Below are positions 1-6,906 of a DNA stretch of 11,210 nucleotides, in pieces. The notes under the pieces were generated by a model, which was not told the DNA's origin, ran no database searches, and worked only from the letters and a program-made list of their open reading frames with translations. Made by a program: the position numbers and the translations under genes. The stretch is from JBBQVO01 sp038211505 (lineage in GTDB: Bacteria > Chloroflexota > Dehalococcoidia > DSTF01 > JACRBR01), in NCBI GenBank assembly GCA_038211505.1, contig JBBQVO010000110.1, positions 1-11,210 of the forward strand, read 5' to 3'. Every line of letters begins with the position of its first letter. Position 1 is the first letter of the stretch.

Positions 1-99
1 GTCGATGTTAGACTCGATGTAGTCGAGGGTATAGCTCGTCGCGTGCCCACGCTGGCTGAACCGCGCGACGAACAGGGCTGAGGTGTATGGCGACTGCAA
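1..99 (-). CDS. Possible 5' fragment of an unidentified gene running off the left edge
   Basis: On the minus strand one frame is open from the region of base 99 to the window edge. Its last 26 codons, from a CTG at 73-75, use G or C in the third position at about 23 of 26 sites, like real genes here. The reading includes LFVARFSQRGHATSYTLDY. No ATG or GTG lies in this frame; the only start options are TTG (97-99) or CTG (73-75), and neither has a good ribosome site. A plus-strand frame from base 1 to a TGA at 79-81 is also open, but its third-position GC is only about half. I do not recognise the product. If real, the gene is divergent from the MarR gene and overlaps its first codons. Confidence 0.25.
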   Translation of the reverse strand, partial: MQSPYTSALFVARFSQRGHATSYTLDYIESNID

Positions 100-620
100 C
101 GCGTTCTTCGAGCACGAACGACTCGAACATTCCGATCCACCAGCGCATGATGCCGTGGCTGCTGATCACCGAGATCTACTGGATGTCGTACAAGCTGCTG
201 GAGCGGCGCTTCTACCACATGGGGGTGTCGGCCTCGCAGGCGCGCGTCCTCGCCATCCTGCATTTTGCGGGCGGGCCGATTAAGCCAAGCTTGGTGGCGA
301 CGCTGCTGTTCCAGGAGACGCAGAGCATCACCGGCATCCTGCATCGCATCGAAGCGCGCGGCTGGGTGCGACGCCTGCCCGATCCGAATGATCGCCGCGC
401 CGTCGGCCTCGAGTTGACGGACGAAGGCCGCAAGGTCACGGACGAGATCGTGGCGATCTCCGACGGCCTGTACGACGACATGTTCGGCAACGTGCTCAAC
501 GCCGCCGACCGCCGTCAGGTCGAGACGATCTTGAAGAAGGTGCGCGCCAACGGCTTCAAACTGCCGGAGACCGATTTCAAACTGCGCCGCGCCCAGCAAT
601 ACGGCATCTGGCGCGACTAA
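87..620 (+). CDS. MarR-family winged helix-turn-helix transcriptional regulator
   Basis: This 177-residue protein has the size and pattern of a MarR-family dimeric DNA-binding regulator. An N-terminal dimerisation helix region (about 20-45) is followed by the winged helix domain (about 47-115). The probable recognition helix is near 76-90 (QETQSITGILHRIEARGWV). The wing carries the family hallmark DPNDRRAVGLELTDEG at 99-114, with the conserved D-x-R-R. The C-terminal helices (about 118-160) would complete the dimer interface. The ATG at 87 is chosen because the homology begins soon after it and a GGGCTGAGG stretch lies just upstream. MarR proteins usually repress nearby genes in response to small ligands. 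Here the target is unknown: the hydrolase downstream is on the opposite strand and separated by repeats, so a divergent gene to the left is the more likely partner. No clear operator is seen in the 86 upstream bases. Confidence 0.92.
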   Translation: MATATRSSSTNDSNIPIHQRMMPWLLITEIYWMSYKLLERRFYHMGVSASQARVLAILHFAGGPIKPSLVATLLFQETQSITGILHRIEARGWVRRLPDPNDRRAVGLELTDEGRKVTDEIVAISDGLYDDMFGNVLNAADRRQVETILKKVRANGFKLPETDFKLRRAQQYGIWRD

Positions 621-651
621 CCGCCGCGACGGGCTCACCACAGAACGTACG

Positions 652-680
652 TTGTAGGGGCGGCTCCGTGTGGCCGCCCG
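652..680 (+). repeat. GC-rich hairpin repeat, copy A
   Basis: This 29-base element reads TTGTAGGGGCGG, then a short variable centre, then TGTGGCCGCCCG. It matches the element at 1491-1519 in the same orientation, with changes only in the centre. GGGCGG pairs with CCGCCC, so RNA from either strand could fold into a hairpin. It lies 32 bases after the MarR stop codon and downstream of the convergent hydrolase, where it may limit transcription from both sides. There is no clear U-tract, so terminator function is only a suggestion. Confidence 0.7.
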
Positions 681-718
681 TGTGGGTTTGCGCACGGTCT
701 TCCGGCCGGCGCCAACCC

Positions 719-760
719 AAACCTCTGCGCCTTTGCGCCTCAGTGCCTCCGTGGTTGAAC
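719..760 (+). repeat. Dispersed intergenic repeat of the 'CTCTGCGCCTTTGCG' type, left copy
   Basis: This stretch carries ACCTCTGCGCCTTTGCGCC followed by TCAGTGCCTCCGTGGTTGAA. Its right part (738-759) is the reverse complement, with a few mismatches and one extra base, of the segment at 1417-1438. Similar low-complexity intergenic sequences are familiar from many bacterial genomes. It ends three bases before the stop codon of the hydrolase on the opposite strand. It may be a mobile or recombination-derived relic. Confidence 0.6.
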
Positions 761-762
761 CC

Positions 763-1395
763 CTACCCCGCCCACGTCACATCGCCGTGGAGATCGGCCG
801 GATGAGACTTCGACGCGAAGGTGGCGTGCTCGCGCTTCGCGTCGGCGATCGTCGTGTTATCGCCGTGGCCGGGGTAGACGCGGACGTTGTCGGGGAGCGT
901 CAGTAGCTTCGACGTGATCGAAGCGATCATTTCGCGCAGGTTGGCGGCGTTATCGCTGCGGCCGGGCCCGCCCGGGAACAGCGTATCGCCGGACATGAGG
1001 ATCGGGCCGCCCTCCGCATCGACGAGCAGGCAGATGCTGCCGGGCGTGTGCCCCGGCGTGTGAATGATCCGCACCTTCGTTTCGCCGATCGGGATCTCGT
1101 CGCCGTCAGCCAGCGTGTCGAAGACCTTCGCGGCGTACGGCGCGCGGTCGGCTTCGTGGCACCAGACCGGCGCATTCAGCGCATCCTTCACGAGATCGAT
1201 GTTTGCCCAGTGATCGGCGTGACGATGCGTGATGGCGATCACCTGTACGGTCGTGTCGCGCGCCTTCTCGATCGCCCGCTCGCTCTCCATCGGCGCATCG
1301 ACGAAGATCGACTGCTTCGTCGCGCGATCGACGATGACGTAGGCGTTGTTCGCGTAGGATCCGAGCGGCCCGATCTTGATAACGTCAGCAGTCAT
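763..1395 (-). CDS. Metallo-beta-lactamase-fold hydrolase, glyoxalase II-like
   Basis: This 210-residue cytoplasmic protein has the full metal ligand set of the MBL fold. The metal motif is THRHADHW with H57, H59, D61 and H62, followed by H116 in HTPGHTPGS, D137 in SGDTLF and H177 in PGHGD. The protein is the size of short glyoxalase II-like hydrolases, which open thioesters such as S-lactoylglutathione. The true substrate cannot be read from sequence, and it lacks the extra C-terminal domain of classical glyoxalase II. The start is the ATG at 1395, because AAGGAG sits seven bases upstream and the family N-terminus (VIKIGPLGSYANNAYVI) follows at once. The same frame stays open back to 1554, but that extension runs through repeat DNA and is not protein-like. 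The gene is framed by repeats on both sides. Confidence 0.95.
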   Translation of the reverse strand: MTADVIKIGPLGSYANNAYVIVDRATKQSIFVDAPMESERAIEKARDTTVQVIAITHRHADHWANIDLVKDALNAPVWCHEADRAPYAAKVFDTLADGDEIPIGETKVRIIHTPGHTPGSICLLVDAEGGPILMSGDTLFPGGPGRSDNAANLREMIASITSKLLTLPDNVRVYPGHGDNTTIADAKREHATFASKSHPADLHGDVTWAG

Positions 1396-1416
1396 GATGA
1401 TGCTCCTTCGTTGTAA

Positions 1417-1438
1417 TTCACCACAGAGGCACAGGGTT
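1417..1438 (-). repeat. Dispersed intergenic repeat, right copy (inverted relative to 738-759)
   Basis: TTCACCACAGAGGCACAGGG here matches the reverse complement of the repeat that abuts the other end of the hydrolase gene, with a few mismatches. The copy lies about 20 bases upstream of the hydrolase start codon, close to its ribosome-binding site, so it is probably part of the 5' leader. A shorter related piece (CTCACCACAGAAC) occurs near 634-646. Confidence 0.55.
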
Positions 1439-1490
1439 CCGGGTGAGTTGTTCGTCAGGCTATCTCGGCGGGATGGATGCGACGATCCCA

Positions 1491-1519
1491 TTGTAGGGGC
1501 GGTCCGCTGTGGCCGCCCG
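1491..1519 (+). repeat. GC-rich hairpin repeat, copy B
   Basis: This is the second copy of the 29-base TTGTAGGGGCGG...TGTGGCCGCCCG element at 652-680, in direct orientation, differing only in the centre. Its arms GGGCGG and CCGCCC can form a stem. It lies between the SDR gene and the hydrolase gene, which are both on the minus strand, and could weaken read-through from one into the other. Confidence 0.7.
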
Positions 1520-1565
1520 CGATGGGCGACGACCATGCCCGTCACTGACAGCAATGATCCAGACT

Positions 1566-1693
1566 TGTCATTCTGAGCGAAGCGAAGAATCTCTTCGGAT
1601 ATTCTCCGTCGTTCGTTCCCGGGGCGACATGCTTTTTCGGGACCACATTCGGCGCGCCACCGAAGAGATTCTTCGGCTTCGCTCAGAATGACA
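1566..1693. repeat. Palindromic dispersed element (MITE- or REP-like)
   Basis: The left arm (1566-1598) begins TGTCATTCTGAGCGAAGC and the right arm (1660-1693) is its reverse complement over the full 33-34 bases, with a single one-base insertion. The arms flank 61 bases of unrelated sequence. The spurious translation of the arm, HSERSEESL, is a familiar trace of a short repeat scattered through many bacterial genomes. No transposase is encoded. An RNA copy would fold into a very long hairpin, so it probably also insulates the SDR gene from the hydrolase gene downstream. No target-site duplication is obvious. Confidence 0.85.
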
Positions 1694-1764
1694 GAATCGG
1701 GGAGCCGCGGCCGCCTCGGGACGGTCCACTCTGTGGGAACTGACCACCGCCCACCGCCAAGGCG

Positions 1765-2550
1765 CTAGTGCATCTCCTGGCCGCCGGTGATGTTGATTGC
1801 CTGGCCGGTCATGTAGTCGGCGTCGTCGCTGCAGAGGAAGGTGATCGTCTTGGCGACGTCGGCGGGATAGCCGATGCGGCCGAGCGGGATCGCCGGCAGG
1901 ATGCGCTTGAGGCCCTCCATGAGCTGGTCGTCGTTGACGTTCAGGCCCATGCCGGCGCCGCGCAGCAGCGGCGTATCGATCGTGCCGGGGCAGACGCAGT
2001 TGACGTTGATGCCCTGCGCGCCGACCTCCTTCGCGAACGCCTGCGTGAAGAGGATGATCCCCGCCTTCGACGCACTGTACGGCGTCAGCATCGCGTAGCC
2101 CGTCTTGCCCGCCTGCGATGCAACGCTGACGATCCTCCCTGGGCCGCCCTGCTTGATAAATTGCAGCGCCGCGAGCTTCGAGCACAAAAACACCGACTTG
2201 AGGTTGACTGCGAGCGTGCGATCCCACGCCTCTTCAGGCATCTGCGTGATCGGCACCGGCGGATTGCCGATGCCGGCATTGTTGACGAGGATGTCGAGTC
2301 GGCCAAAGCGTTCCACCGTCGCATCGAAGAAGCGCTGCACATCGGCCGACAGGCTGACGTCGCCCTGCAGCGCGATCGCCTCCGTAGATGGCGACGCCGA
2401 CGCGAGCGCGGCGGTCGTCTCGTCGAGCGACGTCTGATCGAGATCGACGAGCGCGAGCTTGGCGCCTTCGGCGGCGAATCGCAACGCGACGCCGCGCCCG
2501 ATGCCGCGCCCGCCGCCGGTGATGATCGCGATCTTATCCTTCAATAGCAT
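1765..2550 (-). CDS. Classical short-chain dehydrogenase/reductase (SDR family)
   Basis: This 261-residue protein is a full-length classical SDR. It has the nucleotide-binding TGGGRGIG at 11-18 and an acidic residue at the end of the second strand (D36 in LVDLD), which usually means NAD(H) preference. NNAG is at 90-93, the catalytic asparagine at 116, S145, and Y158 with K162 in YSASK. The end, TGQAINITGGQEMH, resembles polyol and acetoin/hydroxyacyl dehydrogenases and FabG-like enzymes, so it most likely oxidises or reduces a secondary alcohol or ketone; the substrate is unknown. The ATG at 2550 is supported by AGAGGA seven bases upstream. A near-palindrome lies just before the gene and may be an operator. 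It is downstream of the ABC operon on the same strand but 169 bases away. Confidence 0.95.
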   Translation of the reverse strand: MLLKDKIAIITGGGRGIGRGVALRFAAEGAKLALVDLDQTSLDETTAALASASPSTEAIALQGDVSLSADVQRFFDATVERFGRLDILVNNAGIGNPPVPITQMPEEAWDRTLAVNLKSVFLCSKLAALQFIKQGGPGRIVSVASQAGKTGYAMLTPYSASKAGIILFTQAFAKEVGAQGINVNCVCPGTIDTPLLRGAGMGLNVNDDQLMEGLKRILPAIPLGRIGYPADVAKTITFLCSDDADYMTGQAINITGGQEMH

Positions 2551-2571
2551 GCGGCAGTCCTCTCACTCAGT

Positions 2572-2595
2572 CGATATGTGCGTCGCACAATATCG
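2572..2595. promoter_or_regulatory. Candidate operator: near-perfect palindrome before the SDR gene
   Basis: The half-sites are CGATATGTGCG and CGCACAATATCG around a central T. They are exact inverted copies apart from one extra base in the right half. The site is centred about 33 bases upstream of the SDR start codon, just above the ribosome-binding site, which is where a repressor would block transcription. No strong -35/-10 pair was recognised beside it. Size and symmetry suit a dimeric TetR- or GntR-type regulator, but no regulator can be assigned. Confidence 0.5.
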
Positions 2596-2623
2596 CGCGC
2601 CCGCACGACGAGGAACATCGCGC

Positions 2624-2675
2624 GTCGGCTGAACGGCCGGCGCTACGTCATTGATTGAATGTTCAGCGCGCCGAC
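2624..2675 (-). other. Imperfect inverted repeat downstream of the ABC operon
   Basis: Read on the minus strand, GTCGG-CGCG-CTGAAC (2675-2661) can pair with GTTCAGCCGAC (2634-2624), leaving a small bulge and a 26-base loop. It lies about 45 bases after the permease stop codon and upstream of the SDR gene. It may serve as a transcription barrier or 3' stabilising hairpin for the ABC transcript. No U-tract follows, so it is not a standard intrinsic terminator. Confidence 0.3.
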
Positions 2676-2683
2676 GGGCAACG

Positions 2684-2715
2684 GCTATCCGCTATCCGCT
2701 ATCCGCTATCCGCTA
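2684..2715. repeat. Heptamer tandem repeat GCTATCC, about 4.6 copies
   Basis: Four perfect GCTATCC units and a partial GCTA occupy 32 bases, ending five bases short of the permease stop codon at 2720-2722. The array lies in the 3' untranslated region of the ABC operon. Perfect identity of the units suggests recent slippage. Being outside the coding sequence it cannot shift the permease frame. Confidence 0.9.
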
Positions 2716-2719
2716 AGAC

Positions 2720-5700
2720 CTACTCATAGCGCAGCGCTTCGGCGATCGGGATGCTGGAGGCCTGGCGGGATGGGATGATCGTCATCAGTAGCGAAGCGAT
2801 GAAGGCGAAGAGGCCGATGCCGGTGATCTGCAGCCATGGGATGTAGAAGCCCTGGATGCCCGCTTTCGCGAAGTCGTCGCTGCCAAGCAGCTGCCAGGCG
2901 AGCAGCAGCGCCAGTCCGATGCCGCTCAGCACGCCCAGCAACGCCACAAACGAAGACTCCATGATGAAGCTGATGGCGACGGCGTTGCGCGTGTAGCCGA
3001 TCGCGCGCAACATGCCGATCTGCTGGCGGCGCTCGACGACCGTGCGGAAGGCGATGACGCCGACGGCCGCGATGCCGACGAAGAGGCCGATGCCCATGAA
3101 TCCCTGGATCAAGTACGAGAAGCCCCGGCTCGTCGCCTGGAAGTCATCGAGCAACTTGCGCAGCGAGTCCGCCTGCACGCCCTGGCTGGAGAGCGCCTTC
3201 TCGATCGCGCTGGCCGTCTTCTTGGCGTCGGCGCCCGGCGTCAGGTTGACGAAGTGGATGCTCGACTCGGGCTTGGGGAAGAGCTGATCGAACGTCGCCG
3301 GCGCGAGCAGCAGGCCGCTGAAGACGCCGCTCGCCTTCGGCGTAATGACGCCGATGATCTCGATGTCCTTCATCCCTGAAGGGACCGTCGCGTCGCGCAC
3401 CTGCACGTGGATCGGCTTGAACGTCTTGTCGCCCTGGTTGACGCCGTCGAGTGTGAACTCGCCGCCACCGAAGCCGCCGCCGCCAAGCGCGTTGTCGTCG
3501 ATCACAGCCGTGTTCGGATCGGTTTCGAGGCGATGCCAGACGTCGGCGTCCGTCGTCAGTCCTTCGGCGCGCGAAGCGAACTTCACGGCGTTCCGCTCGA
3601 TGAAGCTGTTGCTCGGCCCGACGATGCCGTATTTCGAGAACTTCATCTCGTCCGCCGTGGCATCGGGCTTCGGCACATTGCGGACCTCGGCGACGCGCTG
3701 GTTGGCGACACGCACCTCGTCTTCGGCCGCGATGTTCGCGGACGCCGCCGCGGCCGCATCACCGCCGCCCGTGGTGCTGCCGGCGAGCAGCGCGGCGCGG
3801 ACGTCGTTGACGTGATTATTCGGGTTCTCCGTCACGACGACGTCGTAGCCGCCGAGCGCGTCATCGCCGAGAAAGATGCGGTTGAAGTTGCTGTTCATCG
3901 TCGACATCATGACCAGCGCGAACATCACCAGCGAGATCATCGCGATCGTCATGCCAGTGCGAAACTTGTTCGCCAGCGGATAGGCGACGGCCGTCCGGAT
4001 CGATGGGATCAGCGACGAGAAGCGGCTGCCGAGCCGCGTCAGCACGCCGAGCATGATGTCGGCGTTGTAGACGAGCACGAACGTCGACGCGAGGATCATC
4101 GTGACGCCGCTGAGGAAGAACATCTCGAAGCCGCCGCTCAGGCTCTTCACGTAGCCGCCGGCGAGCAGCAACCACGAGACGAGCAGCACGACGCCAGCCG
4201 TCGTCGACGCGAGGCGGCGCGGGGCGCCGACCTGGATCGACGTCATCGCGACGCCGGCGATGAGCAACGACATGCCGGCGCCGAACGTGAACGCGGTGCC
4301 GGTGGAAAGACCGAGCAGCATCAGCGGGACACCGAGCAGGAGCGACAGGCCGCCGAGCTGGAACATGCGCAGGAAGCCGCTCATCACGACGACGATCGCG
4401 GCGATGGCGATCAGCACGCCGAGCATCACCAGCAGCACCGATGCGACGCTGCCGGCGAACGATGATCCGTAGATGACGATGCCGCCGAACACAAACGCGC
4501 CGGCGATCGCGCCCACGAGCAGTCCCGCGAACGAGATGCCGATCGAACCGAACCAGCTGCGCCACGATGTCGGCTTGAAGAGCAGCCAGACGCCGTAGCG
4601 CAGAGCGTCGCCGAAGCTTCGAACCGCCGGCCGCTCTTGCGGTGGCGCTGACTCGGAGAGGTCGCGAATCGCCGCGACGATGTTCAGGTTGCTGATCCGC
4701 CAGGCTGAGAATGTGACGGTGAGGAACGTCAGGACGACACCGAGGCAGTATGAGACGACGAGGCTTCGCGCTGAGATGTGGAAGACGATGCTGAGCCCGA
4801 AGCCGGAGAACAGCGCCGCCATGATCTGCACCATGCCGATCGAGACGACGACGCCGAGCGCACAGCCGACGGCGGCGGCGAGAACGTTGTAGCCCATGCC
4901 TTCGGACAGGAACATCTGCACGAGATGCAGGCGCTTGGTGCCAACGGCGCGCACCATCCCCATCTCGACGCGCCGCTCCGCCGCAAGCATCACGAAGATG
5001 AGGAAGATCAGCATCATGCCCGCGGCTATAGCGAACAGCCCGAGCAGCACGAAGAACGTCGTGAAGATACTCGACACCTGATTCGCCGCGTCGACGATGT
5101 CTTTCTTGGTCGTCGCTGCGTGATACGGCGATACGAGCTTGGTGTCGAGCGCATCCTTAATCGACTTTGAACGCGCGAGATCGTTGCGCACGCCGCCATC
5201 ATTGGAAACGGCGATAAAGTCGACTTCGTTCGGCCGGCCGAGCAGCGCCTGCGCCTGCGGCAGATCGAGCACGAAGCCGCGCGTGACGGCGATCGCGCTG
5301 CCCGTGAGCACGCGATCCTCGACGATGTCCTTCACGGTGAAGTTGTGGGGCTGGCCGCCGACGAAGATCTGTACGCTGTCGCCGGTCTTGATATCGAGCT
5401 TCTCGGCCGCCGACTTGTTGGCGTAGATCTCACCGGTCGCCAGATCCTTCAGCGAGAGCGTGCGGCCGCCCGTCGATTGGATATCGCTCTCGAAGCCCTT
5501 CAGAGAATCGCCATCGACCCCGACGATGATCGTCAGCGGCTCCGTCTGCCCGGAGCGGGCATCGCTCGCCGGCACCGGCGCGCGCAGCACGCCGACGGCG
5601 CCATCGACGCCGGGCAGCGACTTGAACGAGTCGACGAATTTCGCCGCGTCGCTCGTCGAGATCGGTTTCGCCGATACGAGCGATTGACGATCGAAGGAGC

Positions 5701-6016
5701 CGCCGTTCGTGTCGTCGGCGGCCGACGCCTGGACGATCTCATCGACGCTGTGTAACTGCGTGTACGCCTGGTTGGTGATGCTGTAGTTGACGGTGTCGCC
5801 GATGCCGAACGCCGTCGAGATGATCAGCGTGCTGAGCATCAGGCCGACGACGATCAGCGTCGTCTGCGCGCGCCGGCGTGGGATGTTGCGCACGCCGACG
5901 AAGAACAGCACGCGGTTGCGCAGGAGCACCCAACCGACGCTGCTCAGCGCGATGCCGAGCAGGATCAGCAGCGCGATCATGATGTAGTTCATCGACAGTC
6001 CGAAGAGATCGTTCAT
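2720..6016 (-). CDS. Large ABC transporter permease with two FtsX domains
   Basis: This 1098-residue inner-membrane protein has the two-fold layout of MacB/FtsX-type permeases. A membrane anchor (about 11-32) and a second segment (53-75) precede an extracytoplasmic domain (about 76-312). The first FtsX core follows (about 315-440) with ERRVEMGMVRAVGTKR at 347-362. Next come about five to six extra membrane segments (488-652). The second half has a segment at 688-706, an extracytoplasmic domain (about 710-960) rich in Gly and Ala near 745-765 and 843-852, and the second FtsX core (966-1085) with ERRQQIGMLRAIGYTR at 995-1010. It ends in ALRYE, common in this family. Family members move lipids, lipoproteins or hydrophobic compounds, or act mechanically; the substrate here is unknown. 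Its ATG overlaps the ATPase stop by four bases, indicating translational coupling. At roughly 15 membrane segments it is larger than the usual 800-850-residue relatives. Confidence 0.93.
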   Translation of the reverse strand: MNDLFGLSMNYIMIALLILLGIALSSVGWVLLRNRVLFFVGVRNIPRRRAQTTLIVVGLMLSTLIISTAFGIGDTVNYSITNQAYTQLHSVDEIVQASAADDTNGGSFDRQSLVSAKPISTSDAAKFVDSFKSLPGVDGAVGVLRAPVPASDARSGQTEPLTIIVGVDGDSLKGFESDIQSTGGRTLSLKDLATGEIYANKSAAEKLDIKTGDSVQIFVGGQPHNFTVKDIVEDRVLTGSAIAVTRGFVLDLPQAQALLGRPNEVDFIAVSNDGGVRNDLARSKSIKDALDTKLVSPYHAATTKKDIVDAANQVSSIFTTFFVLLGLFAIAAGMMLIFLIFVMLAAERRVEMGMVRAVGTKRLHLVQMFLSEGMGYNVLAAAVGCALGVVVSIGMVQIMAALFSGFGLSIVFHISARSLVVSYCLGVVLTFLTVTFSAWRISNLNIVAAIRDLSESAPPQERPAVRSFGDALRYGVWLLFKPTSWRSWFGSIGISFAGLLVGAIAGAFVFGGIVIYGSSFAGSVASVLLVMLGVLIAIAAIVVVMSGFLRMFQLGGLSLLLGVPLMLLGLSTGTAFTFGAGMSLLIAGVAMTSIQVGAPRRLASTTAGVVLLVSWLLLAGGYVKSLSGGFEMFFLSGVTMILASTFVLVYNADIMLGVLTRLGSRFSSLIPSIRTAVAYPLANKFRTGMTIAMISLVMFALVMMSTMNSNFNRIFLGDDALGGYDVVVTENPNNHVNDVRAALLAGSTTGGGDAAAAASANIAAEDEVRVANQRVAEVRNVPKPDATADEMKFSKYGIVGPSNSFIERNAVKFASRAEGLTTDADVWHRLETDPNTAVIDDNALGGGGFGGGEFTLDGVNQGDKTFKPIHVQVRDATVPSGMKDIEIIGVITPKASGVFSGLLLAPATFDQLFPKPESSIHFVNLTPGADAKKTASAIEKALSSQGVQADSLRKLLDDFQATSRGFSYLIQGFMGIGLFVGIAAVGVIAFRTVVERRQQIGMLRAIGYTRNAVAISFIMESSFVALLGVLSGIGLALLLAWQLLGSDDFAKAGIQGFYIPWLQITGIGLFAFIASLLMTIIPSRQASSIPIAEALRYE

Positions 6017-6768
6017 CCGCGCCCCGTTCCCTGTCCCACTTCCTGCCGCACGATCTGGCCATCTTTCATGTGAATGATGCGGTGGCAGCGCTGCGCCACA
6101 TCGGGCGCATGGGTGACGATCACGAACGTCTGATTCTGCTCGCGATTGAGATCCGTGATCAGTTTCATGATCGCGTCGGCGTTCTCCGTGTCGAGGTCGC
6201 CCGTCGGCTCATCACCCCAGACGATCGCCGGATTGTTGACGAGGGCACGGGCGATCGTGACGCGCTGTCGCTGGCCGCCGGAAAGCTGCGCCGGCTTGTG
6301 CTTCGCCCAGTCGCCAAGCTGCACGATGTCGAGCGCGGCGTTCGCCTTCTTGCGCGCTTCGCCGGACTTCGTGCCCGACACCAGCAGCGGCAGTTCGACG
6401 TTCTCGACGGCGTTGAGCACCGGCAGCAGGTTGTAGAACTGGAAGACGAAGCCCATGTTCCGCGCCCGGAACTCCGTCCGCTTGTTGTCGGACATGCGGT
6501 TGATGTCTTCGCCGTTGATCAGGATGATGCCCTCGCCGATCACGTCGAGGCCGCTGAGGCAGTTGAGGAGCGTCGTCTTGCCGCAGCCCGACGGCCCCAT
6601 GATCGCCACCATCTCGCCGCGCGGCACCTCGAACGACACGCCGCGCAGCGCCTGCACGACGACGTCCTCGGTGCGGTACGTCTTGACGACGTCGCGCGCG
6701 TCGATGATCAGATCGCGGTCGGCCTTCGCCGCTGCGGGAGCCGGCTGCTGCATCGGTTCGGTGGTCAA
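6013..6768 (-). CDS. ABC transporter ATP-binding protein (MacB/LolD-like)
   Basis: This 251-residue ATPase would power the permease encoded directly after it. Walker A is GPSGCGKTT (58-66), the Q-loop glutamine is Q110 in VFQFYNLLPVLNAVEN, the ABC signature is LSGGQRQRV (162-170), Walker B with the catalytic glutamate is IVWGDEPTGDLD (182-193), and the switch histidine is H220 in VTHAP. The 'FYNLLP' and 'DEPTGDLD' patterns are typical of the LolD/MacB branch. The start is a TTG at 6766-6768, preceded at four bases by GGAGGTG (6773-6779), a near-perfect Shine-Dalgarno. The next in-frame ATG (6751-6753) has no such site. The first 19 residues are a Pro/Ala-rich tail before the domain. A good promoter lies upstream. 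Confidence 0.96.
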   Translation of the reverse strand: MTTEPMQQPAPAAAKADRDLIIDARDVVKTYRTEDVVVQALRGVSFEVPRGEMVAIMGPSGCGKTTLLNCLSGLDVIGEGIILINGEDINRMSDNKRTEFRARNMGFVFQFYNLLPVLNAVENVELPLLVSGTKSGEARKKANAALDIVQLGDWAKHKPAQLSGGQRQRVTIARALVNNPAIVWGDEPTGDLDTENADAIMKLITDLNREQNQTFVIVTHAPDVAQRCHRIIHMKDGQIVRQEVGQGTGRG

Positions 6769-6827
6769 AAAGCACCTCCATCGGCGCGTCTGGTCTCGGG
6801 TGTGTGGTCCATCATTACGTTGCGTTC

Positions 6828-6857
6828 ACCGTATGTACCGCGCGCCGCTTCTGTCAA
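6828..6857 (-). promoter_or_regulatory. Probable sigma-70-type promoter of the ABC operon
   Basis: On the minus strand a consensus -35 TTGACA (6857-6852) is followed after 18 bases by TACGGT (6833-6828) as -10. Transcription would begin near 6820, giving a leader of about 50 bases before the TTG start of the ATPase. The region lies in the 138-base gap after the Clp_N gene, so the operon need not depend on read-through. Confidence 0.55.
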
Positions 6858-6906
6858 ACGAACTCAGATTAAAGAAATCGAAGGCATGCATCGGCGACAT
6901 TCCGGC

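Noticed and set aside
1396..1554. N-terminal extension of the hydrolase frame
   Set aside because: It runs through repeat DNA including the 1491-1519 hairpin, and a strong ribosome site marks the start at 1395.
652..1693. CRISPR-like array
   Set aside because: The repeats are of different kinds, unevenly spaced and palindromic; there are no regular spacers or cas genes.
3407..4465. A plus-strand open frame of about 352 codons inside the permease region
   Set aside because: Low-complexity Arg/Glu/His/Asp composition mirrors the membrane-protein codons of the permease on the other strand; no ribosome site or family motif.
2720..6768. Naming the ABC pair macAB or lolCDE
   Set aside because: There is no MacA-like membrane-fusion protein nearby, and the permease is much larger than LolC/E or MacB, so the substrate cannot be assigned.
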